DNA of 64,000 nt from Hypoxylon rubiginosum (GCA_902806565.1 CADCXA010000055.1:1674001-1738000); one strand, 5' to 3'. Shown: positions 34,758-47,583, numbered from the stretch's first letter. The notes: generated by a model from the letters alone, not told the origin. Made by a program: numbers and translations.

Positions 34758-36950
34758 GTAATCCTACAGTCATACTGAGCTGTACGCAGGTAATTGGCAG
34801 AAATTTGTAAATTTAGATTTTCCTGAATTGTACTTACTTTTTTCTTGGTGCCAACTGTTTTTGTTTACCTAGGTATGATGCAACAGTATTGAGATTGCCT
34901 TGAATTTTGAATTGTACATGAATTAGTCTCAGACATTTTGAGGGTCACTACCTAGGTACATAACCGCCCCTAGCTATCCACTTGGCTCCCAACTACTATG
35001 TATGATACCTACCTGGTAGGTACCATACTAAGATCCTTTGCCATAATGGTACTCGATACTTGATATCATTATCCTCGATACCACCCTCTCGCAGAGTCCA
35101 TAACTCTATTTTCTTTCGTCATCTGTACAACTAACCTTTCTAGATCCCAACTCCAATATCCAATATCCCCTATTTCCAGCGTCAAGACTCCGATGTTTTC
35201 TAACAGTCAACTCCGGCATCTGGCCACTTGTGAGATGTCGGTTGCAACTGCTATAGGCACTCGGCAAATTGGTATTAGAAGTACGTGCGTGGAGCCTATC
35301 TAGGTACACAATATCATCCGAAGGGCGTTATGCTGTGTCACATTCTGTAATATGTACGTAAGCGGCGGAGCAAGGGTGTAGGGCAAAGATGCCAAGGTAT
35401 TTCCGATCGAACGGGCTGGTATGCCTTACATTCAAGTGTAAGACAGCTCCGGTACAACTTCTCGGCTGGTAATACACGGTAGACGGGTAGACGGTACAAG
35501 GCTGATATTATTGCCGCAGGGGTAAACTACCAGCAACCAATCAGACGGGTAGTCAGACAAGTTCAATTCACAGCTCAGCCAGTCATATTCAAGATCCGTC
35601 CCAAAAGGGAAAAGGAAAGCTGAGCTAGGTCTGTTCCAGGAAAGTCTTGCATCCCTTTGTGCGTACTAGCCTGTACACTCCAACCAATCGAGTTGCATTC
35701 TATGCACATTGTGCCGTAGTCCAGCGGATACAGATGGGGGGCGCTATTCGAACTATTTGAAACGGCAAGTTATCAATCAATGTAAGGAATAAGGAATTTC
35801 ATTCATCTTACGCTTGTCTAAGACCTAGTCATGTACCTCGCAGCTGAGCCTCATACAAATGTCATCTAAAGAAGGAATAGCACTATCCCACTACAGCGGT
35901 AGGCGTTACACTAGTCAAAGAAGACCTTTGGATAAGCCAGAGGATGTCGTCAATGCGTCGATACCTGGAGGCCTGGCGGATACGGGCTCGTTCTACGGCG
36001 GCCGGTCCGAGCCTAGATTTATGCACGTCTCGGTAGACAAACTCCGTAGCGCCAAGTATTACACAGATTTACTACCGAATCTGCTACGAAACCACCAACC
36101 TGGACCTGCAGGGATATCTATGGCCGAGATGATAGCTGTTCATTTATGATGGCGACGCAGAGCCCAATGGACGCGGAATCGGGCCAGCTGCAACCCTCAA
36201 TATATCTTTGTTCTGCTTTACAGCTAATCAAGCCTCCTACCATATTGGAAGTGATCTACCGCCGCCAGTCCTCTAGGGGTTGCGGTGTTTCTTGACTTAG
36301 ATTCTGCCCACGCCGTTTAGACCATATACCTGGGTACCTACCTGGTAGGTAGAGTACGTTGAAAGTAGCTCCAAGTACCTACGTACACTGGCTAGTCCGT
36401 ACCAATCGAGGGTCTTGGCTTGCGAGGTATTCTGGGTTAGGTAAGGACCTGCATCATGATGTTCCCAATAGGTAAACTTCTGCCGGGATTCCAACATACC
36501 CCCTATCTAAAAGATGCCCTACGATCTAGGACTGCCTGACGTGGCTGCCGCTAAAGTAGGCTTCCCGGTTCACACCCGCCACCTGGGTGGGTGGCCTGAT
36601 CTTCGCCCAGGTAGGCTTGTCGTCAAAAGTTGGCGTGGCTATTCACAGAAGTAGAATGGCAGAGTCCACAGAGAGTAAATAAGCCAATGTACTCAAGAAA
36701 AAAGTATCGGCGAACTAATTTTCTTTTGTCGTGTAATCTGAAAGCTTTTTGCTGGTTGAAACTTGAAGCATAGCATGCAACATTCAAGGTAAGATAGTCA
36801 GTCACTGCTGTCTTTAGAGATACCCTGTTTCGATCGATTGTCGTTTAGCACATCAAGCATGATAAACCCGTCAAGGTGAAAGATTCAGTCTCGACATATC
36901 AGTCGACTGCAAAGATTGAAACAATTCGTTTCTTACTACTCTCTACCTCC
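34758..36950. other. Long intergenic region between the two regulators
   Basis: This 2.2-kb stretch has no gene I can support. A 96-codon open frame at 35859-36149 resembles nothing known. It holds several TACCTAGGTA-type motifs (about 34946-34956, 35007-35023 and 36333-36352, the last two forming near-perfect inverted repeats around CCTGG), GACTCCG at 35186-35192 and ACTCCGG at 35210-35216. It splits the cluster into a left and a right half. Confidence 0.5.
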
Positions 36951-39004
36951 ATGGCATCGGCTACCAAATCTTCAGCGAGCGGCAAGCCACCTCGACAGAA
37001 CCCAGGACCGGCGTGTCAGCAGTGTAGAATACGCAAGCTACGTTGTGACCGGCAAAAACCATGTGCTGGTTGCATCGACTCAGGAGTACCATGTCACACC
37101 GATTCGACACCACCGCAACGAGGGCCGAAACGGGGCCATCTGAAGGTCTTAAGATCGAGGATAGGTACGCCGTCAGCAGCGCTAAGACCTTGCAGACTTG
37201 AACTAACGTAGTCACTGGATAGCTGCGTTGGAGCAACGGATGGGCGAACAAGACCCTGGACCGGGGCTCTTCACCCCTGCTGCTTCGGAATCCCAGTTCA
37301 ACATGGACGAGAATGACGCTCACGAGTCGGCGGCACCCCCTCCGCCCTCTATGACCTCTATGACCATGGAGCCTTCACCGCCGACCGAAGTGGTTGGCTT
37401 ACCTGACATGGACGGCGTCATGGGGTTGCAGATGGCCGCTCCGCCTCCGCTACCGTCGTGCAATTTCATCACCGGGCAAAGCTATATAGGGTCCACGGGG
37501 CTGTCAATCCCCCCGTTGACACGTGCCGACTTGTATGAAGCCCCGCGCGTGCTCACGTCTCTTGGCCGTCGCTAACATAAGTGTGCTAAATGATATAGAG
37601 ACCAGCTATTTTTCGACCGAAGCAACACCTTCTTGCCTATAGTACAACAGTACCGGTACTTTCAGCGGTCCAGGACGATACCGACTTCGCAGTCGCACAT
37701 GTGCCTGCAGTCCGCCATGTGGACGATGGCGGCGGCACTCTCCTCGCAATTTCATCACCTGCGTGACGCACTGTACCACGATACTCTCGACAAGCTGGGC
37801 CACTGCCCTGCCGAAGACGATGCGTCGCGGCTGGAGCACGCCCAGGCTTGGATCCTCATCGCGGTCTACGAGTTCATGCAGGCGCCCTTCGAACGTGCGT
37901 GGATTAGCGCCGGACGGGCTATCCGGCTGGTTCAGCTGATGCGGCTTAACGAGGTCGATGCTGTCTCCGACGTCGTACTGGATCCCGATTCGTTCGTCGA
38001 GAAGGAGGAGAAGCGGAGGATATTCTGGATGGCCTTCTGTCTGGATCGTTGTACCTGTGTATTGGAGGGGCTGCCCCTCACACTGAACGAGCAAGAGGTA
38101 CGTCTCTTTAGCTGAACTAGCCACCTACCTGGTAGATACACGTGGATAAAGAAACCCTGGCGACAGTCCCAAGATTCGAGGATGAAACTAAGACAATATC
38201 TTGCTTAGGTTTCCACACGCCTTCCCGCCTCCGAAGAGGCCTTCCAGAGCGGAACGCCAGTGACGATGCCCTTCCTCTCGGAAGTCGTGACGGCGTCGGA
38301 CCCCAGTTTGCATTCCCCTTTTGCCGAGTCCATCATCTTTACCACTCTGTGGGGTCGCGGATTCTTGCACCAGCGACAGTCGGCTACCGAGTACGCCTTT
38401 TGCAACACGTCGAGGGACTTCTGCGACCGCCAACTATGGCTGGACGACATAATCACTCGCCGGACCCAGAAGCTTCAACAAGACTATGTGGCAGCATCAG
38501 TCAAGGTGGATGCGATGCTGCTTTACGCAAGCATGATCGCCCAAACTACCGTCCTCCTGTTATGTAAGGCCGCCGAGTCTATCCCTCCGACTACCCCCAG
38601 CAACCACGATCTAGTCTCGAGATATCAACGGAGAGCTCCGGCGGCGGCGAAAGAGATTGTCCGCTTGGCCCAATACCTCCCACATTTTAGCTTCTTCAAA
38701 GTGAGTCTTTCTTTGAGCCGTGCGGCAATGAATGGAGCCCCTAATTGACGAATGCATACAGGTCCACCCGTTCACCCCGATACCCCTATTCTTATGTCGG
38801 CAATTTCTCTTGCTTGTCAGCAGCCAAGACGAGACCCTCGCGGACGATCTAAATGTGGTGACCGAAGCTCTCCTAGAGCTGAAGGGCGTTAACGGACTGT
38901 GCCAGAGTCGGCTGGATATAGATTTCTCGGACGTCGAAATACCAGACTTCCAAGAATCCCCGGAGGCGATTATGGACTTCTTTGGAAACTATATGGGGAC
39001 GTGA
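36951..39004 (+). CDS. Zn2Cys6 transcription factor, cluster regulator candidate 2
   Basis: Second binuclear-cluster regulator. Five exons, 36951-37164, 37223-37532, 37599-38097, 38209-38700 and 38762-39004, give 585 aa. The zinc cluster at about 22-48 reads CQQCRIRKLRCDRQKPCAGC with the last Cys six residues on, spacing C-x2-C-x6-C-x5-C-x2-C-x6-C. A GPKRGH basic stretch and a coiled segment (ALEQRM) come next, as in AflR/XlnR-like regulators. A Pro/Met-rich linker and then the fungal-specific regulatory domain follow (DQLFFDRSNTFLPIVQQYRY, AWISAGRAIRLVQLMRLNEVD, EEKRRIFWMAFCLDRC). The tail is acidic (DIDFSDVEIPDF). The start at 36951 has a good context (CTCCATGG); an in-frame ATG lies 75 nt upstream. 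The gene converges on the PKS, its likeliest target. Confidence 0.88.
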
Positions 39005-39495
39005 AACTAGGAACTACATACCTAACAGGCCCATCTGATTAAAATAAAAGTAATTGTAATGTAGCGATGAGTTATCATGGCCTGGCAGGTTACTCATTCC
39101 GTAGGTCTAATTAATGAATGCAAGTTCTAAAATTCTCTTTTCATTCCGTCAGCGCTCAATTAATAGCGGGGTTGGGTGTGTGTGCGGGGAGGTTCCAGCG
39201 ATCTGTGCGGGGCCTTTTCTACACGTTTACCAGCTTTTACGAAATTTCCTGTCAGATTTGACAACTCCACAAACAAACGCATTTGGCACACAGGAGGAAT
39301 AATAACGTCCTGTTTGGCTTGATATTATGGCCGACGCCGATTAATTAAGTCTATGAACTTACAACATTCTATCTCGCACCTTATTAATACATATAACCTG
39401 TTTACCTAAGTAGGTACCTAATGAGATCCTGCGCCAAACGAACCAAACACTCGACTCCAGAGTGAAAGAAAATAATGTCAACGAAACGAATGGTT
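39005..39495. other. Convergent spacer between regulator 2 and PKS
   Basis: This is AT-rich 3'-flank DNA. No methyltransferase, thioesterase or reductase-like coding sequence is present in any frame, which bears on the missing release domain of the PKS. A TACCTAAGTAGGTACCTA motif lies at about 39402-39420. Confidence 0.6.
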
Positions 39496-42400
39496 TCAAT
39501 GGACGGCCACACCCTGTGGCGCATTTGTGCGCAAGTAGCCAAGAAGGTCGGTGATCGTTGACTGAAGATGTAGGTCATCGTCGCTGAATTGGACACCAAA
39601 TGACTCTTCCACGGACGAGCCGAGCTCTATCACGGAAAGCGAGTCGACGCCGATGTCTTGAAGACTCGCACCATCCTCGATGTTCGTAAGAGATTCGCCA
39701 CAGTTCTCGGATATCAACTCTAGGAGGCGTTGCCGCGTCCTAATATCCAATCCTTTACCGGCCGTCTCCTGGTCTTTTTCAGCTGAAGATGAATGCCCCA
39801 ACTCTTGTGAATCGCCGGGTCTATTCACGATGACGATCTCATCAGTCGACGAGTCTGATGGGGTAAACCCATTCTGCAAGGGATGTCCAAGGGAACTCTG
39901 GGCATTTTCTTGGGGCAGGTGATTGCCGGCTTCGCCTAATCGCGGTGCAGAATGCGACGCGTCTTGGTGACCTCTACGTGCTGTAGCAGGGGCTATAATG
40001 GACCCCAGCTCGGTTGCCACTAAAGTCCCGTCGGCCAAGTCCCCGGGATTCTTCTGCGGGACAAGGCCGACGTCCAACTGTGTCACACCAACATTATCCG
40101 TTAAACCTCGCTTAATTGGCGTGGGTTTAGACGCGGGATTGGAGCTGGTGCTTCCCAGCAGCTTCTCAAGCTTGGAGATGGGATACCTGCTGAATTTCAC
40201 TCCTGAACCGGTTAAGATAAGCTTTCCTTCCTTAGTGAAGACGAGCATATCGCCGGCGGCTTCCATCTCTCCCTGACGTGTGGACATGGCATAGACTGTC
40301 CACGAATCGCACGCCGAGAAATCGCAGTCTTGCATCACGATGTTGTCAATGCCCGTGGCGATGAACACTTCGCCTTCAGGGCAAGCCTCGCTGCTATTGA
40401 TCAACAAGCCCACAACTTGAATGAAGGTGTCCAAGCTGACAGTGTCGCATATTTTCGCGGCGGTAGTTTCTGTATCGCTGACAGTAACAGCTGGACGCTT
40501 GATCTGAGCCACAGCGTGAGAGTCCAGGATGGTAATATGGGAGATTCCTCGCAAAATATCTGCATAGTTTACCACACGGGAAAATAACGCATAAGCCCGA
40601 GTCTCCATAAGTCTCTCTGCTCTAGGATCCGTTATTAGCTGCTGAATTCGGTCGGCCATCATTCGCTCAAGAAGCTGGAAGTCTGTCCGCGAGGTAACGC
40701 TGAACCGACCCTTGGCGTGGGTGGTCGACCGCGCCTTGGCATCGCTCTTGGACGAACTGGAGAACGCAAAGCTCCAGGCCAAGTACTCTCCAGCCCCTTC
40801 CATGATCAACGACACGTTCCGACTGTGGTTAAGTCCAAGGGCGCCTTGGAAAGAGATATTCTCAAACCTGAATGCCTTCACAGAAATTTCGGGCTTAATC
40901 ATCTGAGCCGCCATGACGGCGCACTCCATGTACATCGAGGCTGGACAGAGCGGCCAACCTCGGACAGCATGCCCAGACACAATTTCTGTGAATCGACTCG
41001 TTTCCGTATGGACGGCGAATTGTAGCGACGCCCACGACTCTGACACGGTACCGAGGCGAGTGACCAACTTGGTAGGGATTGCCTGCAGATTGGCACCATC
41101 CTTGGTAAGGGCCTTTCGCTCCTCGTCAACGAGATCGATCCATTTGAGCCAGTGATGCTTCCGTTGAAATTGATAGGGTGGAAGCCAGATTTGTTTGAGC
41201 CCCGACTCGTTGGGTGAAAGGAAACCCCAGAAAGATGCGGATATTCCCTCTCGCCAAAGAGTTGCCGTGGTAGTAGAAATGACATTGCTATTGCCTTGGG
41301 CTTTGTTGCTGAGGAACGTATGGCCAGCATTATTCTTGACAGCCCTCTTGATCATAGGAATGATGGGAGAGTCGGATCCAGCCTCGAGCCATATACACGA
41401 GCCAAGGCGTTGCTCGATACGAGCGACAGCATTATTGAAGTACACGGGTGCTCTGGTATGTTCCACTACTCTGTCGGATGTAATACGTTCCAGGCGATCC
41501 CGAGTACAAGTTTCTAGGGGCAGCACGGGATTATTGAAAGCGAGGGACTTCGCTACGGCGTCGAGGTGCTCTAGGATTGACTCGGTGAAGACCGAGTGGA
41601 ACCCGTGGCTAGTATTAACGCGCTGGTGCTGTACATCACGGAATTGTTGATCTTGGCGGAGAATGGTTTCCGCCATATCTATGTCGGATGCGGATCCGAC
41701 TATGACTTGGTTCTTGGGACCATTGAAGCATGCGACTTCGAGACCGTCCCGAGCTCTGCGATCGGCAACCATGACAGCAGTAATGAGTTTACTAACCACG
41801 TCAGGGGTCGCGCTAACTGCAAGCATGGTTCCACGCTCTGGGCCCCATTCACTCTGCATGAGAGACGCCCGCGAGGATACCAATTTCAAGCCATCTTCCA
41901 AGGATAGCACGCCACAGACGGTCATGGCCGTCAGCTCTCCAAAACTGTGACCAACGACGGCTTGCACTTCCACGCCCGAATCAATCCAGCACATCGCACA
42001 GGCGTATTGCATTGCGAAAGTGCCGCATTGTAATACAACGACGTCGTCAATAGGTTCAGATTGAGAGAGCGCTGGTATTATCGTAGGATATCCGAGACCC
42101 CTAATTATTTCATCGCACCGATTGAGATAGAAGTGAAGACGTGGAAACCAGCGGTACCAGGATTGATCAAGCTGAATGGTTTGCTTGCTCTGCCCCGAAA
42201 AGGATAGAACGACGGGCTTTTTAGCACTTGAAGTGCTCTCAAAGATCTCGCTGTCAATGCCGGCGTCGAGGGACTGTGTTAAGGTGTCGAGCTCATTCGC
42301 TGTGCCAACCCAGCGCACATTGTGATGCTTCCGACGCTGATATAATGTCATTGAGAGGTTACCAAGACTCAATGAAGTATTGCTGGCGGACTTGATTGTC

Positions 42401-45022
42401 TTTTGAATGTAATCACCAAGCTTCGCTGCATTGGCTTTCAGACTCTCGGTAGTCGCTGCGCTCAGGAAAATGGGGTAACTCAGATCAGAGTCATCTGTCG
42501 ATTGTCCATTGTTCCGTGGCCCTTCGCAGTATATAAGTGCTGCGTTGCTACCAGCCGCGCCGTAGCTGTTCACCATGGCGGCACGGAATGGCACTTCCCA
42601 TGGCAAGACTTCACGGTTAATTTGCAGATGATCCGGCTCCAAGGTTGGGATCTTTGGGTTGAGGGTTTTAAACCCGGCTAAGGGGGGCATCTCTCGATGC
42701 TGCATCATAGCGATGACCTTGAGTAGACTGCCTACGCCCGCCGCAGTCTCGCTGTGTCCTACATTGGCTTTTATAGAGCCAAGGTATAGGTTCTCGTCAC
42801 GCTGTGACATGCCAAGGACCTCACGAATACTGGAAATTTCGATCGGGTCACCGACTTGGGTGCCAGTGCCATGTGCCTCTACGTACGAGACGTGACGCGC
42901 CTTCAACCCTGATCTCTGAAGGACATTTCGGAATAGGGTAGTTTGGGCACGCGAGTATGGGACGGTAATAGATGGAGACAAACCGCCATGGTTCGTCGCT
43001 ATACCCGATACAACGCCTAGGATGTCGTCTCCATTGGCGACTGCCTCTTTCAGAGATTTAAGGACCACAAGGCCGACACCGTCCGCGCGGCAGTATCCAT
43101 CACCAGACTGGTCGAATGGTTTGCATTGACCAGTGGGGCTAAGGAAGCCTGCTTTCCCGAGGTCGAGGAAATTCTGAATACCTGAGATAATATTGACACC
43201 TCCAGCTAGGGCCATCGGGCACTCTCCGGCCTGGATGGCTCTACAAGCTCGGTGGATGGCGACAAGAGAGGACGAGCACGCCGTGTCAATCGCCTCGGAA
43301 GGCCCACTCCAGCCAAAGTGATAACTAATTTTTCCGTTTTGGAACGCTCGAATGGTACCGGTAGCTGAATAAGCGGTTGCGCCATACGCCGTCGTGTTCT
43401 CCAAGTACTCGGTATACGTAGTGCCAATGAAGCATCCAACGTTATCGAAATCCTCGCGGTTGTGATGGCGAAGGTAGCCACTGGAATCCAATGCTTCGTA
43501 TGCCGTCTCAAGAAGCAAACGTTGTTGTGGATCCATGTACAAGGCCTCACGAGGACTAACGCCGAAAAAGGTATTATCGAATGCGTCAACGTCGTCGATG
43601 AAATTGCCGTACCACGTATCTTTAGCTGTTCGCTTATTGTCAAGGCCAACACGAGCGGATAGTTTCCCATTCAATCTGTCTGCAGGTAATTCTTGGGCTC
43701 TCGACTTTCCAGCGCTGATCAAGTCCCACAGTTCATCGATGGACTTAGCTCCCGGGAGACGACAAGCCGCACCGACAACTGCGATTGCGTCTTCCGGATA
43801 GGCGTCGGGCGGCAGCCCCTTTCCGGGTAGTCTTCCTGTGGCTACGGTGGTCATGACGTCGAGCTTGGTGATAATTAAATTATTCTGCTCGAAAGGGCTG
43901 GATGGGACGCAATTTTTCCGGCCAGTGCCGAACATGGCGAACGTCTTCTCCGATCCATTCGTCATGGTCTTGAGATCTTGCGACACGGCCTTCATGAGGG
44001 TGAACCACTCGCAACGTTGCACAAGAGTAGTTGTCACGACTTCATGGGATAGGGGAACCTTATGTAGGAGTTCTCCCGTATTGTTCGACCTCACGGGAAC
44101 CTGGAGCTCGTCGGAAGTGGGAAGTCGCAGTTCGGGGTATTCGCTGCATAACCGGCAGAATTCAATAGACAGATCCTGGTTTTCGGGATTGTGTACCCTT
44201 CCGCGGAGGTTTATTTGTGTGACGGGGAGCCCCTCGGCCTCGGCGTACGCCTTTAGCTTCTCAAGCCCTTGGACGGAACCCACGATACTAATGGACAATG
44301 GATCTGTCACAGCGGAGACGTGTGTCTTCATTAAAGTCTTAGTGTCAGCACTCGTTCCTCGCCGATAAGAAAGCTCAATTCATGGAGACGGTTCAACCAC
44401 TTACCCCTGGAAATTTGGCCACCATTTCGTCTGCTTGCCCGGCGTACTTTGTTCTGAGAACCAATGTGGTTGCGCCAGGCACATTCTCATCGTCTCCCAG
44501 CTCTCCATATGCCCCAATACCAAGTGCTATTCGTAAGGATTTGCAGGCATTTTGAACCACTTCAGCTTCGTCTCGAGAAGCAGCGATGGCTAAGGCAGGC
44601 AACTGGCCTCCGCAGAAACCCTGTGCTCCTCCAACCTCGATCTCTTTCAGGAATTGGACATGACTGATGTCTCTAAACTGGAGATATTGGAAGTACTGGA
44701 CGATCTGAATGATGGTGAGGATAGGAAGTGCCAGGATGCCGGACATAATCTCGGGGATAGGAAGGGGTATGTTGTCGTCGGCGATCCAGTCGTGCATGCA
44801 TTTTACATATTGGGGCCCATCTTTCAGGGCGTCAATGTCGGCGTTTTCTCGCGCGAATATGTTCCAGGCATTAGGTAGGTCGAGAATAGCTTGTTGGAAG
44901 GGCTCGAGCAATGGGTTGCCGCGTAGATACCGTCGTATGGTCGCCATGTAGTCAGGCTTTGGCGGCTTGTTCTGCGGGCAGAACACGGCCGCCGACACGG
45001 CTCGTTGGCTATCTTGCGTCAT
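39496..45022 (-). CDS. Non-reducing polyketide synthase, SAT-KS-AT-PT-ACP
   Basis: Iterative type I synthase that builds an unreduced polyketide chain and folds it into an aromatic core. Two exons, 45022-44405 and 44325-39496 (phase 0), give 1815 aa. Starter-unit acyltransferase about 1-365: GFCGG with Cys137, and GRVH with His251. Ketosynthase about 385-815: DTACSSS Cys556, EAHGTGT His691, KANVGHS His730. Malonyl acyltransferase about 910-1235: GHSFG Ser1000. Product template about 1295-1595: VSGHAVRGW His1325, and an Asp at about 1505 in DTFIQVVG. A ~100-residue Ser/Gly-rich linker precedes a single acyl carrier domain with phosphopantetheine Ser1768 in GVDSLSVIE. The protein stops 47 residues later, with no thioesterase, Claisen cyclase, reductase or C-methyltransferase domain. 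It is divergent from the P450 across 783 bp. Confidence 0.95.
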
Positions 45023-45805
45023 GATGGATTAAACTCAGAACCATGACCCTACAGATACAGAGAAGTGGAATAAGATGGGATCGCCGGCCGAGGTTGTTAA
45101 AACCAATTACGAGCACGAGCAACTTGGAACTTGTTAGAATCGAAAAGGTCTCCAAGAGCATACCGTTATGAGGCTAATATTCAAACCGTAAGTTTTCAAT
45201 TACCTCATCAGCTAACATTGATCTACAGGATGAAGCCATGTGCCTACACGTGGTAGTATCCCTCCTTCACTGCCAGAGTCAGACATGTCCGCTAGTAAAA
45301 GTCCGACAAGAGTCGATTTATTACGAATTATACATGCTGCAACTCCGTATATTGATATCTATTGAATTACAACCCAGCTGATCTAGGCTCTGACTAATAC
45401 CCACTCCTTGGGAGACGATGAGGCGACAAATCTGGCGATCTTAATATTGATAGGAGCAGACGATAATCTGGTATAACTATGTCCCTGTTGGTCTACCTGT
45501 GTTCCACAAGGGGGGGGGAAGAGGAATGTTATGTCTTAGCTCATATCGGTCTTTCGGATTTAAGAGGGTTCTGCAGCCCTCCGAAGTCCTAATAGTGACT
45601 CCGGAGTCTTCATTGCGGTGCGGCTTAGGGGCTATCCCCTGCTATTGGCTGCTCTAGAAGAACAGCGAGAGAGTCGTTTACTCGATGACACCATAGGAAT
45701 ATCCCGTCGTACGGTTAGATGTCATAATCATAATACAGATAGGGACTGGAAATAATTCGTTGGTTTTGAGTCGGGCCAAACTTGAATGCTTCAACATTGT
45801 GGAAA
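45023..45805. promoter_or_regulatory. Divergent promoter PKS / P450
   Basis: A 783-bp head-to-head spacer with no coding signal. It contains the perfect palindrome GACTCCGGAGTC at 45597-45608, about 575 bp from the PKS start and 198 bp from the P450 start. AGTCCG lies at 45299-45304 and CTCCGAAGTCC at about 45579-45589. A G9 run is at about 45511-45519. Confidence 0.6.
45597..45608. promoter_or_regulatory. Perfect 12-bp palindrome GACTCCGGAGTC
   Basis: Everted/inverted CCG-CGG arrangement typical of Zn2Cys6 dimer sites. It shares 11 bases with the site at 32331-32341. It sits between PKS and P450. Confidence 0.55.
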
Positions 45806-47583
45806 ATGGCAGTACTCAATGATGTCTTAGACGCCGCACGAAACCTACCCACCATAACCTTCATCCTGGGTCTTGTTGGCTTATTCTTACTGGTAAGCGA
45901 AGCCCTGATAACTTCATTGGTCCTACTAATCCTAATTGCGATGTCCAGCGGTCTATTTATACAGCTATCAGCAGTCCATTATCGTCCATACCTGGACCTC
46001 TCCTATCCAGATGGACAGATCTGCACGTTAGAATCAAACTGCTCTCTGGGAGCAAGGCACGTTATGTGCATTCCCTCCACGAAAAATATGGTACGCAGAA
46101 ACCCCCACGAAGGCAAATACTAGCAATACTAACCGGATTATAGGCCCCATCGTCCGACTTGGGCCTAATGATGTGGACATCAGTGACGTGAATGGAGCCC
46201 GAGAAATTCACAAAGTGAGGTCCAAGTATCTTAAAGATCCGGGCTTCTACGTTGGAGGAAATGTTCGAAGCCTGTTCTCCGCGCTTGATCCAGCTTTCCA
46301 TGCCCAACGGAAGCGTACTATAGATCGATGCTTCGCTGAGGCCTCGATGGTCGACTTCGAGCCCGCCGTGGTCGAGAAGGCTCACCTGGCTATCTCACAA
46401 ATGCAACAAGACATGGATTCAAAGGGCTGTACTGACATTTTATTATGGTGGACGCTGTTTGCCATGGATGTGATCGGCGACCTGTGCTTTGGCGAGTCGT
46501 TCCACATGCTCGAGGTTGGAAAGGTACCTAGCATTGCAAAAACCAGAGCGTTGCCGAATCAAACTTGCTAACTATGTCACCCGCGCAGAAAAACCAGTAC
46601 GCTGAAGATATTGCGGAAATGGGATCTTTATTACCCCTTCGTGGTGCATTCCCGTCCCTCATCTGGCTGGCTGGGTACACCCCCTTCTTTCCGCGTTTCA
46701 AAAATGTGGGCATCACTCGCCAGCGCATTGTTGCGTACGGCATAAAGCGCACTGAGAAATATCTGCAGCTCGTGGAAGACGGCGGCGCGAGAAGGACGCT
46801 ATTCTCCAGCTTGATCAAGAAGGGCAGCGCGCAGAATGCGGAACTGTCGCAGCAGGACCTGACGATCGAATCGCAGTCGTACATCACGGCCGGCACCGAC
46901 ACCACTGCTATTACACTCACATACCTCATCTACGCCGTCTCTCAAGATAAGGGCATCCATGATAAGCTCATGCAGGAACTCAAGGCGCTCCCCGGAGATT
47001 TCAATCACCGCCATATCCGAGATCTTCCCTACCTTAATCGTGTTATCGAGGAAACTCTGCGACTGTACGGTGCAGCGTCGGGTGCGCTCCCCAGAGTCGT
47101 CCCCAAGGAAGGGGGTACGCTCGTTGGACACTACATCCCCGGGGGAGCAGTCGTATCGACACAGTGCTATACGATACATCGAGATCCCAAGATTTTCCCC
47201 GATCCTGAGAAGTACTTATCCCCACCTAAGTCTAGTTCTCTGTTAAGGCAAGACGCCGCTGACATGTCTCAGATTCGACCCATCCCGCTGGGAAAATCCG
47301 TCCAACGAGGCGAAGAATGCATTCATGCCGTTTGGCTTAGGGCCTCGAAGTGAGTACATGCTGTCCCTGGGTTTTATAGTTCCAACCTGCTAACCACGAC
47401 TACGCAGCTTGCATCGGCCTCAACCTTGCCCGTATGGAACTACGGCTTTGTACCGCTCTGTTCTTCAGAGCGTTCCCGACAGCCAAGCTTTCGACTAAGT
47501 TCGGCATGTCCGATAGCGAGATGGAACCACAGATCAACTTCTTGGTTATGCCGAAAGGCCACCGATGTTTGATTGAGGTATAG
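45806..47583 (+). CDS. Cytochrome P450 monooxygenase
   Basis: Microsomal haem-thiolate oxygenase. Six exons, 45806-45892, 45949-46090, 46144-46523, 46589-47211, 47273-47349 and 47408-47583, give 494 aa. There is an N-terminal membrane anchor (ITFILGLVGLFLL), then the Pro-rich hinge SSIPGPLLSRW. The I-helix is ITAGTDTTAI, the K-helix ExxR is EETLR, and the PERF-like region FDPSRWENP precedes the haem loop MPFGLGPRTCIG. The haem loop is built from three exons: reading straight through 47200-47420 gives a different frame and no Cys ligand, so the two short introns here (47212-47272 and 47350-47407) decide whether the gene looks intact. All key residues are then present. By position it probably oxidises the PKS product. 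Confidence 0.92.

Noticed and set aside
35859..36149. 96-codon open frame between the two regulators
   Set aside because: It resembles no known protein, has no splice partners and no conserved motif. It is plausible as a chance frame.
44325..44331. PKS starting at the ATG at 44331
   Set aside because: It would lose the first half of the SAT domain, including GFCGG. The upstream exon 45022-44405 joins in phase 0 and supplies it.
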